NCBI GenBank assembly: GCA_905221605.1
Contig: CAJNDS010002810.1
Span: 205,865-269,864 of the forward strand
Length of the DNA stretch: 64,000 bases
Reading direction: 5' to 3'
Origin: Symbiodinium natans
Taxonomy: Eukaryota > Sar > Dinophyceae > Suessiales > Symbiodiniaceae
In this document: one piece after another, positions 12,901-23,526 of the stretch
Layout of the letters: each line of letters begins with the position of its first letter
Position numbering within the stretch: the first letter of the stretch is position 1
The notes under the pieces: model-generated
What the model saw: the letters and a program-made list of their open reading frames with translations, nothing else
Databases searched by the model: none
Told to the model about the DNA's origin: nothing
Made by a program: the position numbers and the translations under genes

Positions 12901-13455
12901 TTCTGATTCTGTGGCTGATTCAAGGAGAGAAACGATTCCGATGTGCTCACAATTTTCAGTTCTGAGGTAACGACCAAACATAGCCAACGAAAACGATCCC
13001 GAAACAACACATCCACCTGTTTGATACGTCCTACCGACACAAGTCCAAGCCGACGGCCCATCATCACCAACACCAACATCATCATCAAATTCGACCGTGA
13101 CTTGATAAGCCCTGGACGTGCTTTGTGTCCACTATGCCCTGGTCCTGCATCGCGCATCTCGTCATATGCACAAACCCCCTGAGCGTTGACCGGCATGTCG
13201 TCTCCTGTTTTCAGGTGGCCGTTGGAATCTGCGGATCTCTAATCTAAGGCAACGTATGATCAACACTTCCCTCGAGTGCTTGGAATCGTTGACGAATGTC
13301 CGCTTCATCTTGAACATGTCATATGCAGCTTATGGAGCTATCAATACTTCCTTCTATGCCACGGCCTATCAGCTGCTTGCAAAGCCTCGAACCTGACTTT
13401 CTGGTTTCAGCTCCAGGCGCCGTGAATACAAAAGTCGGCACGAGCGCGTTCCAGT
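9991..13455. other. Spacer, no gene recognised
   Basis: No recognisable gene. Open frames of 172 codons (10391-10909, minus), 143 codons (11336-11767, minus) and 120 codons (12625-12987, minus) were read through. The last of these has a plausible amino-acid mix but no known motif. A GTTCGAA string near 12096 was tested as a tRNA T-loop and lacks a pairing stem. Confidence 0.45.
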
Positions 13456-14544
13456 GTGGCGATCTCTGGTGAGTACGGAACCTCACGTGGCAACAGCTGT
13501 ATGCAAGCTTGCGAACAGGTGAGGGACAGCGTAGGTTCGTCCAGAGAAAAAGCGACAGTCAGAGAAAGAGAGAGAGAGAGAGAGATTCCGCATCCGGCTA
13601 GATGGGGGTCGGCACCAAGCAACTACGCCCTCTCCCGCTTCGATATGTCTGTAGATCCTGCTGTCTGGTGGAACATTGAAGCCGCTGAAAAGCCGGTAAC
13701 CCGTGAAGCCGTTGATGCCGTGAATTCCGGTGACGCCGTTGGCGCCGTGGGTGCGGGTGACGCTGTTGGCGCGGTGGATGCCTGTGAAACCCTTGTTGCT
13801 ATTGACGTCTTCGCGTCTTGGCTCGGAACTTCACGTCTTCGCGTTGCGTTGACGCCGCTGATGTGTCTTGGCATCTTTGTGCGGAAAGTCACATATTGGC
13901 ACCTTCACGTGCGAGGGTCGCGCCTTCACATCTTCGAGGCGTCGCCCCAAAAATCACGCACCCCTTCGGGCTTGTTCGGACATCCTGTCCGACTTTCCAT
14001 GGCAAACTCATCCAGTGCTTATAAGACTTTTAAGCATCGCCGTGTTTTGCCAAGCAGCGTCGTACAGGATCTCATCAATCCACTTAATGTGATCCAAAAG
14101 ACAGTACCGCTCATCTTGCTTCATGACCTTTCTGGCGTGTCAGGGAATGAATGGCTCTGGCTCGAACAAGACAGAAGCTTGAAGTCCAGAGTCGATAAAA
14201 TCGGAAATGGAAAGCTTTACATCAGCCAGCATCACAGCATATCCTCGTCTACTGTCGTCCTACACAAATGCACGACCCTCCTCCCGCAGCCCCAACTCAG
14301 ACCGCAGCTGGGACAGACTTGTTGTCGGCAATCTCCTGATCGGAGTGGATGCCCACCTCTGTGGCTGGAATCCGCTGGAATGCCTAAAGCAGGGCCTCTC
14401 GTTCTTACTGGCAAGAGAACTTCACCATTTCGGGTCAATGTCATTAAAGGGCGGATGTCAAGCCGAAGGCCTGGTGTCCCGCTAAGGATGTGTCAGTTTT
14501 TTGGTGAAATTGGGCTGGTGCTCGAGAACCTGCGAGGGCCATAG
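13456..14544 (+). other. 362-codon open frame with internal repeats, function unknown
   Basis: This is the longest non-homopolymeric open frame in the window. Residues 36-44 are an Arg-Glu run encoded by a GA microsatellite (13561-13586). Residues 83-115 hold GDAVGAV-type repeats encoded by imperfect GCCGTTGGC units (about 13700-13790). Further on is a hydrophobic stretch and then unremarkable sequence. It resembles no family I know. The minus strand under its second half (about 14010-14340) is also coding-like in places, which argues against a simple plus-strand gene. It may be a repeat-extended chance frame. Confidence 0.25.
13561..13586 (+). repeat. (GA)n microsatellite
   Basis: A run of GA dinucleotides with one interruption, lying inside the 362-codon open frame, where it encodes alternating Arg and Glu. 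Confidence 0.9.
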
Positions 14545-17100
14545 TTGCGCCTTGACAGTACGATTTCCCATTCCAAGCCAAGAAGCAACAAGCACATCAC
14601 AGATGCTTTTGGCTTGCCGTATGGCATTGTAGTGCCCAGAGTGCATGATATCGAAGCATCCTTGGACGAGGCCGCTGGACCAACGTAACGAGCACTTTGT
14701 GATTCATGTCCGATCTTCTACCCGCACTCAGAGGCCATATGTAGTGATTCATCTTCTATCTTGTTTAGCGGCCTGCTTTCAGTTCTGTACCCAGCGATGA
14801 CTCCCGCCGGATTGCAACAAGCATCCATCGATATAGCCACGCACGGGCTTGGTCTCCGACATGGCGGGACAGGGCAGTAGATTTCCAAGTCCCTTCAGCA
14901 ACCTTGAACCCCGCAACCCGACACCATGATCCAGGTCAGCTCTCCGAAAAGTGGCTATCTAAGGTGTCGTGCTCATTCCGGCTTAGGATTAACGGGCTGA
15001 AAGGTGTGTGTTGCGCTTCGACAGGGTTTGTCTGCAAAGCTCATGAAATCGCTCAGTGTCAGTTCTCTGTGGAGCCATGCTGCAGCGACTAAGGGCCTCA
15101 TTGCACATTGCGCGGCATTGCCGATTCCTCTGTAGAAGTTCCATTTCCAACTCAGCAAATCATTCTCCAAAGCCCGCAGTACAAAACTCCCACGCAAGCA
15201 CTTGTACAAGATCTTGTCCAGGGGCCTAGACTCTGCCTGCTCAGATCCAAGCTGGATTAAGCTGGGGCACCACTTCAGTGAAAATTCAACATTCACACGT
15301 TCTTTCTAAATGCAGTGAGTGCGTAGGGTGCAGCGGTTCAAGTGGCTTCGGTTTGATAATCTAATCAGGTCATGGTTATAGATTTGCAGACAGACATGAA
15401 AGGCCAGGCGCAACTTGCGCGCTTCGGCAAGCCGGAGCAGATCCACCGCCTGCACCCATGGGCCAATGGGCTCTCATTGTCTCATTGCTTAAAGTTTAAA
15501 AACCCCGAAAACTAAGACACCTAAAGCCGCCTCTGTGTTTCAGATGCGGACGACTTCATGCCAGGAGGAGTATGCTGTGGCTGCACGACCTCGCAGGGCC
15601 TTCAGTAGGAGCATCAGGCTCCAAGTGATCTTTTCTGACACTTGCTCTTGCCTAAGGAGCGTCGCTCGATGCGGCGTGACGAGACTTGGGGCCAATCGTT
15701 AGTTCGCATTAGGAGCATCATGCTCCACCAGATGTGCGGAGTGGAAGGAATGCGGGAGCTTTGACACACTCAGTTGACGCTTCTGGCCCGCAGAAGGCAT
15801 GAACTTTGCAATTGTTCTCTGCCGAACTGCTCTTCCTGGATTTCTCGATCGCGGCGGCAGGAGCCTCGGGAGGAGCCTCAGCAAAGCCTGAGTGGGACCC
15901 TGGCACCGAGAAACCCTGCTGTTCACAATCTGGCAGACTGAACGGTGTCCACGGAGAAACTGAAACTGCTTCAAAAGCCTTCAGGCTTCTTGATGGCTTC
16001 AGACCTACAAACGCCAGCCTGCCCTGACAACCCCCTGCTCATTGGGCAGAACGGGAAGTGCCTCCTGCGCCAGGCAGTCGCCATCCTGAAGCGTAGATTC
16101 TCTGGTCTTCCCGCAACCCAAACCCTTCAAGAAATGCGAACGACGAACGCCCTGAAGCTTTCGGTTCGTGCGGACCAATTTCGCGTGGACAAACTAACTG
16201 ATTGTCTATGCTTGCCGCTGCCCACTTCTCCTTCTTCTTCTTTAGGAACTTTGTCAAGCGCAGTTGCCCCATGATATAAATAAACCAAAAGTGACTGTAG
16301 TCAGCATTTGCACCTCTACGAAAGAACATAACACGTTCGCCTCCTGAAGGAAGAGGAGCTTTGAAGCATCCCAGATGTCAGAATTCACCTGCAAAGAAAT
16401 CGTGCTGTGCTCTTGGATTTCCGTCCCAGATTGGAATTCGGGATGGCGGGTGCCCTTTCTTCCACTCCCTAGCTCTGGGGCCAGCATTAGCATGGAATCC
16501 CCACTGTGGCGACATGAGTGATGGGAACATTGTTGTGCAGAAGGACCCCTTGACCAAACCTATACAAAAGACCTATACAAAAAGATAGCTTAAGCAACTG
16601 CTGCCCTGAACGGCTCTGAGCCATTCATGCTCTGCGGTGCTGCGCCCGTGGTAGTGGAATGGACAAAAGTATGCAGAACGGCCTCGTACAGCATCTGTAC
16701 ATCCTTCACCTTCATCAGGAGATGTTGCTAGAAAGCCTATTGGTTTATTACCTCGGGCCTGGGTGCCAAGACATCCTTTTCAAGGCAACTCTGCATGATA
16801 GCTCATACAGCCAGGCCAATGCAAAGAACAAGCACCTCCAGCATGGGCTGGAGGAATTTTTCAAACATCGCCGTGGCGGTAGGACTCAGGCTGCAGATAC
16901 CATGAATTACATACTTGCCTTGTTCGCTGGCTTATAAGAGCGGGCGAGGGGGAAGGGGGTTGGGTGCGGGTCGGGGCGCAGCCCACTTGATGGATCGTGT
17001 TTTGGTGATGAAGCATTCGGAAAAGACTCGTGAGGTTGTGAAGGATGTCGCGATGTTCTTTGAAGCCAGCGCTTTTTGCATGGTTCAATTTAAAGAAAGC
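14545..17100. other. Spacer, no gene recognised
   Basis: No gene recognised. The near-palindrome GGAGCATCATGCTCC at about 15711-15725 recalls the GGAGCATGATG-type words at 54.0-54.15 kb. Open frames here are short and overlap on both strands. Confidence 0.45.
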
Positions 17101-17105
17101 TGGGT

Positions 17106-17153
17106 TGAGGGGGTGGGGGGTGGGGGTGGGGGCGTGCAGCCACCCCCTCCATG
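17106..17153 (+). repeat. G-run tract with complementary C-run hairpin
   Basis: Repeated GGGGGTGG words are followed after a short CGTGCAG loop by CCACCCCC. The two arms can pair as a hairpin, and the G runs could alternatively form a G-quadruplex. I see no gene to which it is clearly attached. Confidence 0.65.
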
Positions 17154-20100
17154 GGTTAACGGATCATGAGGTTGTGAGAATGAAAGTGTATTGATGGCAT
17201 GATGTGATTCGATTCAAGCTTTGCTCACATGGCTTATAACGAATCTTTGTTGTAAAGTTGATGCTGTACAAAAGTGTGGCTCAAGGCTTGCTGTGCTTTG
17301 GGCCTGCAAGAGGGGCTGTAAGAGCATTGGTAAAACAACAGTAAGCTACAGCTCTGAGCAGGCACTACACTTCAACACTAACCTTTAAAGTCGAGGCGCT
17401 GGGGTGCTTGAGCCACATGCTTGTATCGTCCCGCATTTGAATTGCGACCAGTACTTGAAGCAGACTTTTGCCCCCTTTAGATGCAGACATCACTACCCGC
17501 TAGTGGAATGAGAACAGTGATTGCTTCGGCTACCACACGGTCTTACGGGTCTTGTACATTTGGAGAATTGCGTGTTGACAGTCCTGGTTTGTGATCCCCC
17601 GAAGTGTCTTGTGTTCAAGCCCTTCGGATCCAGGGGGGATCAAAGAGCTGCAGAGAGCTGCTGCTCAACGCATGATGAAAACTACGCACCGTAAACGATA
17701 TGCACGGGCAAAAAGAGTTCTCGCCATAGAACTTTAAGAGGCCGTGTAGTCTTGCCATGGATGCAGCCGAAGTGGCTTTCTGAAATATGGGCCCGGCTTT
17801 AAGCCATGTTCATCACAGGTTGATGGCGCAGAAGAGTTGCATTGTGCTGACAGTAGGCCGAGGACTATGAGAATGTCAATGGCATCATGGCGTTTGACCC
17901 ATTTCTTAAATTTGGCTGGGGCACCATGGTGAAGTGCTGCGCGTTGTCGGTGTGCAGAATTGCCTCAATGCAAACCTTTCGAACGTCGTAGTACCTGCAG
18001 GTTGCGGGTAGTGTCACGTAGCTCGAACATGCTCGAAAGTATACCTATGTTCTCCGTAAGGCTGGAGGGTGCCCTGGAGCCTAACCCATGCGCTTCCCTG
18101 CTCTACAATGCTAACTCTGGAATCCAAATCACCATTTGCAGAGAGACCCCCAAGCGGACAAGTTGAAAGGCCAAGCAAGTGGCTCTTGTCAACCTCGGAC
18201 CTTTGCACTTACTGCGGCCAGCACGCTGCGTCTTGGACAGTGTGGAGAAGATGTTGCCTCAGACGTGCAGCCCTAAACTGCTTGTAAAGTAGTCATCGTC
18301 AATATCCGTCAATATACCTTCACCCCTGGCCTGGAACACTGATGCATCTTCCGCAGCAAGCAACCCATCCCAGAATGTATTGTTGAAGGTTCCCGTGAAG
18401 CAATTAATACCTCGTTGATTCTTTTTCGAAGAATGGGGTCCTCCGACACAGCTTCTGGTGTCGGCTGCTGGCAAGCGTCATCTTGCCTGGCTCACCAGCT
18501 CGAACATCTTGGAGCAGTGCATGTTCTCCAGAGGAGACTTATCCTAGGTGCTGGCAGCTGTTTTCAGATCAGCTTCTTCGTACTCACGTTTGACAGCCAT
18601 ATGCTTTTGAAAGCTCGGGCATCGGGCACCCTCAACATTTTGAAGAATCCTCAATTTCGTACGAAACAACATGCAAAGCGCATTACATAAATCCCCTGTA
18701 CAATGGGAGCATGAACGTCCAGAAGACCAAGCGACATGGCAGACATGGAAAAAAAGATTGATCCCGAGCTCCAAACCCTGCAAACAGCACCTTTGCCGTG
18801 CCGGAGCCGTCTTTTGAGCTTTTTCAAGCCAAAGTCGAACTTGGGGAGGAGTTTCACGTAGTGTGACAGTGTGACAATAAGCGCGACCACATGGTGCAAG
18901 AGTATCCACATGATTCAAGAGCCAAGCCAAGCCACGCAAAGCCTGACGGCAAATCTTTGAGGCCGGGCACTACAAGCAGCAGCGATTGCCCCTCCATCAA
19001 ACGTTGTCTGAAGAAACCAGCTTGCTGAAGGACTTTGTCAAGCACTTAGGTCTTCAAAACTGCCGGAGGTGGGGGAGCTTGGGCCAGGTCCATGCCGGAC
19101 CCGGTCAACCCCAAAACCATGGAGCCAAGAATCATTGTAGCGGAGGGCCAGCTCATGGGACGTCTCGATGAGGAAGACATTGTTCAGTCCTTCCCGGGCC
19201 ATGGCATGCCATGCCATAGCATCAGCCTCAACTTTCCGCTCCTGCAGCCTTTTTCAACCTGCCTGGCAACGCAAGAGGCACCTCAGGCCGCAGGGAGGCT
19301 GTTAGGACCATGGGGCTGTGAAAAACCCAGGGGAAACTCCTGAAGCTCGGCCTCAAGCCCACGAAGTCTCAAAAGTTGCCATTTCAACTGTAAAGACACT
19401 CGCTCCTGGATGGCCCAGGTCATGGCAAACAGCGCTAGCCAGGAGAGCATACCTGAGGCTTTCGGGAGGCAACGCTTGGAGAGCTCCAATGTTGTCAACA
19501 AAAGGACGTCCCCACAAAGAGCTCCGCAGCGCCGATCGCTGCTCTTCGAAAGATTCAGTCGCATTCGCATATGAAGTCACTGAAGACATCTTGAGACACA
19601 AAAGTGGACGCCCTGAAGTGGCTTAGAACGCGGCGGTCAGACCATATCACCAAAGATGCCAGTGCGCGCATTGCCCAGAATTCCGAAACCCTGGGACCTT
19701 TCAAGAGCCCTGGCGCGCCTCTCCTCCCTCGTCAGGAATGCCTTTCGGGATGATGCTGCTGTCACATGATGCCCCGATACGATTTGGCGGGTGCTTGGGC
19801 AACAGTCTGCTTCGGGCTTTGCAGACACAGCCAGATCATCTTCATGCTCAACGTCGTTGTCCGACACAGAATTCTTTCATGGTTTTGGAAGGTTCGGAGT
19901 TTACTCGCGGTGCCTCGGCAATGCACATTTGCAGCAGTCGATACACGACATGCGTGCAGTCCACTGCCTGAGGCAAGAAGCAGGCACCGAGAAAGGGAAA
20001 TGCTACCTGAATGATTTGGCTGTCCATTTGTGGCGTTTATTGCAGCAGTGTGCCAGTATGCTTCCTGGTCCTCAACCAGTCTGAGTGTACTGGTTTGAGC

Positions 20101-20945
20101 CTGTTGCAAAGCCTGCCACCCCATTCCAATCATCGTTGAACACTGCCAAGTCCGAGGTGCATGGAACCAGTTGTGGTAAGGTGCTGACTTCACATAGCCT
20201 TAGCCAGCCGCTGAAGTCAACTCTGCTGCGCGCAATGCGGGCGTAAGACTGACAGCAGCGGCAACCGGTAGCCGAACAGAGTGATGACAGCAACAACATG
20301 CGCTTCGAATGCTTGAAGGTCTTTGGGCCCTGACCTAAGCCCTTTACTCCAAATCCTGCGCACAGCCCATTTCTTCGATGTAAAGCGGAGCAGGAAGCGG
20401 TGTAGCTAACTACAGACCGCGCAAACAAATTTTGTCTCAACTACACAAATTCCCCTCCCATCGCACTCGGATTCAGCGGGCTACTGCATTCGTGAAGCTG
20501 GCACAGATATGGTCACCGTTTTGGGTTCTGGCAGCTTCCTCTACCGCTCTGTGTGCAAGGGAGCAATCTCAATGTATGGTTGGCCCTAAACATGTTCGGA
20601 AGAATCTGTTTTTTGTAGACTGTGAGAACTGTGAACCGAACTGGGCCCGCTGCCCGACTCTGCCTCGCTGAGGAAGTTGCCCATGATCACCTGGGGACAG
20701 CTTTGTTTCATTGGGGTTTCGGGGCTCGTATTTCTTGATTTTTTCCCGAGTACGTAGCCGAGGATTCCTATTTTCAAACTTGGGGTTCCAGGGGTCCAGG
20801 AGTTTACTGACATGGTGCGTTGTGTGTTGGAAAGCGTTCGAAAGCAGTCGGAAGCCTTACGCGTCCGCAAGCGCTCGGGTGGCGCGCATCAGCTGTACTT
20901 GCGGAAGCCCAGAGTTTTGGCATCGCTTTGGGCTTAGCATGTCTC
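17154..20945. other. Spacer, no gene recognised
   Basis: Read on both strands without finding a domain, a structural RNA or an ordered splice pattern. The longest frames are about 143 codons (19762-20193, minus) and 131 codons (18544-18939, minus), neither recognised. Confidence 0.45.
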
Positions 20946-21417
20946 AAAAGTGCAGACAGTCACGAGGATGAGGCACGTCCGGTGCGCCATCCTCGCGACT
21001 GTCGTGACTTTTGACTTTGGTCTCATGTTCGTGGCTGAAAAGTGCAGACAGTCACGAGGATGAGGCACGCAGGGCGTGCCTTTTAAACTTTGTTTGTTGT
21101 TCGCATCTATCAAAAGTGCCGACCGTTCCGAGGAAGTGTCGTGACTTTTAAAGCTTCCTTTGTTCTTCCCGTCTCAACAGGCAGCTACGAGGATGAGGCA
21201 CGTGGAGCTGCCATCCTCTTAATTGTCGTCACTTTTGAAACTGCGTTTGTTGTTCGCGCCTCAAGTGTGGCGACACTCAAGAGGATGAGGCACGTGGCAC
21301 GTGCCATCGTCGTAACTGTCGCTTTTGACGCCTCGTATGTTGTTCGCATCTGAAAAGTGCAGACAGTTACGAGGAGGAGTGGGATGAGCCATCCTCGTAG
21401 CTGTCGTCACTTCTGAG
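20946..21417 (+). repeat. Tandem array of foldback hairpins, six units
   Basis: Six related units start near 20946, 21037, 21111, 21178, 21262 and 21354, about 65-92 bp apart. The best unit (20946-21012) is an almost complete inverted repeat. The left arm AAAAGTGCAGACAGTC then CGAGGATGAGGCAC pairs with a right arm GTGCGCCATCCTCG then GACTGTC and ACTTTT around a loop of about 5 bases; roughly 25 of 31 positions match. Units 4, 5 and 6 keep both arms. Units 2 and 3 are truncated or diverged. Linkers between units share TTGTTGTTCGC(A/G)-type words. The array could be a foldback transposon family, a hairpin-RNA source or simply a palindromic satellite. Confidence 0.8.
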
Positions 21418-21689
21418 ACTTAAGTTGGTCATTTCTCAAAATGCAACTCATCCAAGATGTGTCGCGGAATGCGTGTACTTGGGGGACCACCCCATGTCCA
21501 AGATAAACAAATGCCATCTAGGAGATGAGACAATATTTGTACGTTTACCTGGGCACCGCGCTAGCGGACCTATTCACGACAATGCAAGGTGAAGGTATTC
21601 TAACAGGCGTCTACAGGGTTGATGTTGAATTTCAACAATCATGCAGCCAAAGTTGGTGCTAAATCCCAGCCAGGGCCAACATGTTTCAA

Positions 21690-21745
21690 TATGAGGGGAA
21701 GAGATTTGGGTTGAGGTTGAAGGGTTGAGGTTGGGGTTGACAGCC
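21690..21745 (+). repeat. Degenerate GGGTTGAGGTT repeat
   Basis: Several imperfect copies of GGGTTGAGGTT follow each other on the plus strand. It is the same style of decayed telomere-like sequence as at 780-1200. Confidence 0.55.
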
Positions 21746-22126
21746 ATTGACAGCTTGGGATTTGGGGAAATCCAACCACTACAAACCTTCGGGCCCTTAT
21801 CTGGACTCCCACTGTCTGGAAAACCGAGGTTCGTGCAAACTTTGCCTTCGCCGTACTAGCGCCGTGCTAGCGCCAGCAACCCTCTGTTTTCCAGCCCGAA
21901 CACGCGCCAAAACCATGTTTGCTGGCATTGCGCCAGCTTTGCGCTTCGCAGATCATTCTCCGCATGGCTGAAGCCACGCTGCGGTTTTTGCTTGACTGCA
22001 GATCCTGCTCTTCTTGTTTGGGTGCGACACAACGTAGGAGAGCTGGACGCCATGGTTCTGGTGCCGCGGTTCTTCCCATAGGTGGCCATCCATGGCACAA
22101 CGCTAGCTTGGGGATCTTGGGCCCAT

Positions 22127-22195
22127 CTCAAAAGTGCAAACAATGAGAGGATGAGACACGGAGCGTGCGCCATGCTCGTGACGGCGGTCACTTCT
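22127..22195 (+). repeat. Detached copy of the foldback hairpin
   Basis: CAAAAGTGCAAACA then GAGGATGAGACACG is followed by CGTGCGCCATGCTCGTGAC and CACTTCT, matching both arms of the array at 20946-21417 after a gap of about 700 bp. The gap holds unrelated spacer, so this copy was either separated by an insertion or inserted independently. Confidence 0.7.
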
Positions 22196-22366
22196 CTGGC
22201 TTCCGTTTGTATCTGTCGTTGTATTCGTTGTTTTCAAGCTGTGGGGCGTGTTGTCTGGTCGCAGCTAGCGTTGGAGTTTCCGATCACGCAAAGGAGGGGG
22301 GGCAGGGCGGGTCGGTTCAACTCTTCACTATATCAGAGAAACAGAGGGACAGTGACAAGATACGAA

Positions 22367-22480
22367 GAGACAGAGAGAGAGAGAGAGAGGGCGAGAGCGA
22401 GAGCGGGAGCGGGAGAGGGAGGGAGACGACTGAAAGAGAGATGTGGGCTGAGCCAGAGAGAGAGGCAGAGAGAGCGCAAG
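22367..22480 (+). repeat. GA-rich imperfect microsatellite
   Basis: GAGAGA runs are interspersed with GAGCGG and GAGGGA words. They produce Glu-Arg-rich and Ser-Leu-rich translations in all frames that are not genes. Confidence 0.85.
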
Positions 22481-23492
22481 GAGTGACAGGAGGAACAGTG
22501 CGCGTAGGAGAAACAGCGCACTTCAACGCCCTAGTCTAGATAGAAGGCATCAATCCGGATCTTCCTACGACAACACTGCTCCCAAGTTCTGAAAGCTGCA
22601 GGGCCAGTGCCCTGAGTGATGTTTTTCGCAGAAGCTGGACTTCTTAACCTCCAAAGACATTTGGGAACAAGCATTCCAGATTTTCAGCCCTGCAGAACTT
22701 GCTGCAAGAGCCTGCAAGACCCCAGTCATTGCTCACAGGCCACAGAATCAAACTCCACGCCGTGGTTGTGCGAGCTGCAGAAGTACATGGCCTGAATCAT
22801 GCGTTGCTGGGTTGGTGACCTGCCTCACCGTATTATTGGAGTCGCAGAATAGGCAAAGAGCCAACCTACTTATCATTGTGGGACAAAGCTTGCCGCACTG
22901 CATCCTGTGCAATCATATTCAGCAGGGTAACGGCCACATGGTTCCTTATTTGCGATGCAACTGGGCAGCAAGTCCGACAGTGCGGGGTGCTTATGCTCAG
23001 ACTTCTCATGAAGCTCAAGTCTGTCAGCTTCCGATTGTTCTGAGAGCCCTTTCGCGCGCATGCGTGCGCGGTATTCGATTTCGACACGTCAAGACTTAGT
23101 GTGCCCTATTTTGCAAATAAGCTGCCGGGCTTTGTCCAACCTCATTGAAGCGGAAGCGGAGAAGGAGTAGCTCACACGAGGTCCCAGGAAGTGTGGGTGA
23201 ACCACTTTGCTGCGACATGGACAGGCTCTTTCACAACCTCAACAGACGTTAAGCCCTTACTGCCAAGCTTTTATCCCAAAAGCGGAAGCCCCACTACCCG
23301 TCAGTACCCCCCATGTGGCGAAGAGTGGCTCGAGGGGATTGAGATTCCAGGAATCCAACAATTCCATCGAGAGCCCAGCGTTCTCCACCATAGCCTCAAG
23401 ATCGAATTGCTGTCATGTGTGGTGTTCTGCGCAGCTTTGGGGTTTTCGTGGCCCATATGATTCAGTACTACATGCTGCCACATGAGATCCTC
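22481..23492. other. Spacer, no gene recognised
   Basis: Short overlapping frames only. Nothing identifiable. Confidence 0.5.
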
Positions 23493-23526
23493 GAGAGAGA
23501 GGGGGAGAGAGAGAGAGAGAGAGAGA
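23493..23526 (+). repeat. (GA)n microsatellite
   Basis: GAGAGAG, a GGGG interruption, then about ten perfect GA units. Confidence 0.9.

Noticed and set aside
20946-21417. CRISPR array
   Set aside because: The units are themselves palindromic and vary in length, with no unique equal-length spacers. The window is eukaryotic and has no cas genes.
22333-22526. Ser-Leu-rich and Glu-Arg-rich open frames
   Set aside because: They are direct translations of the GA/CT microsatellite in all frames.
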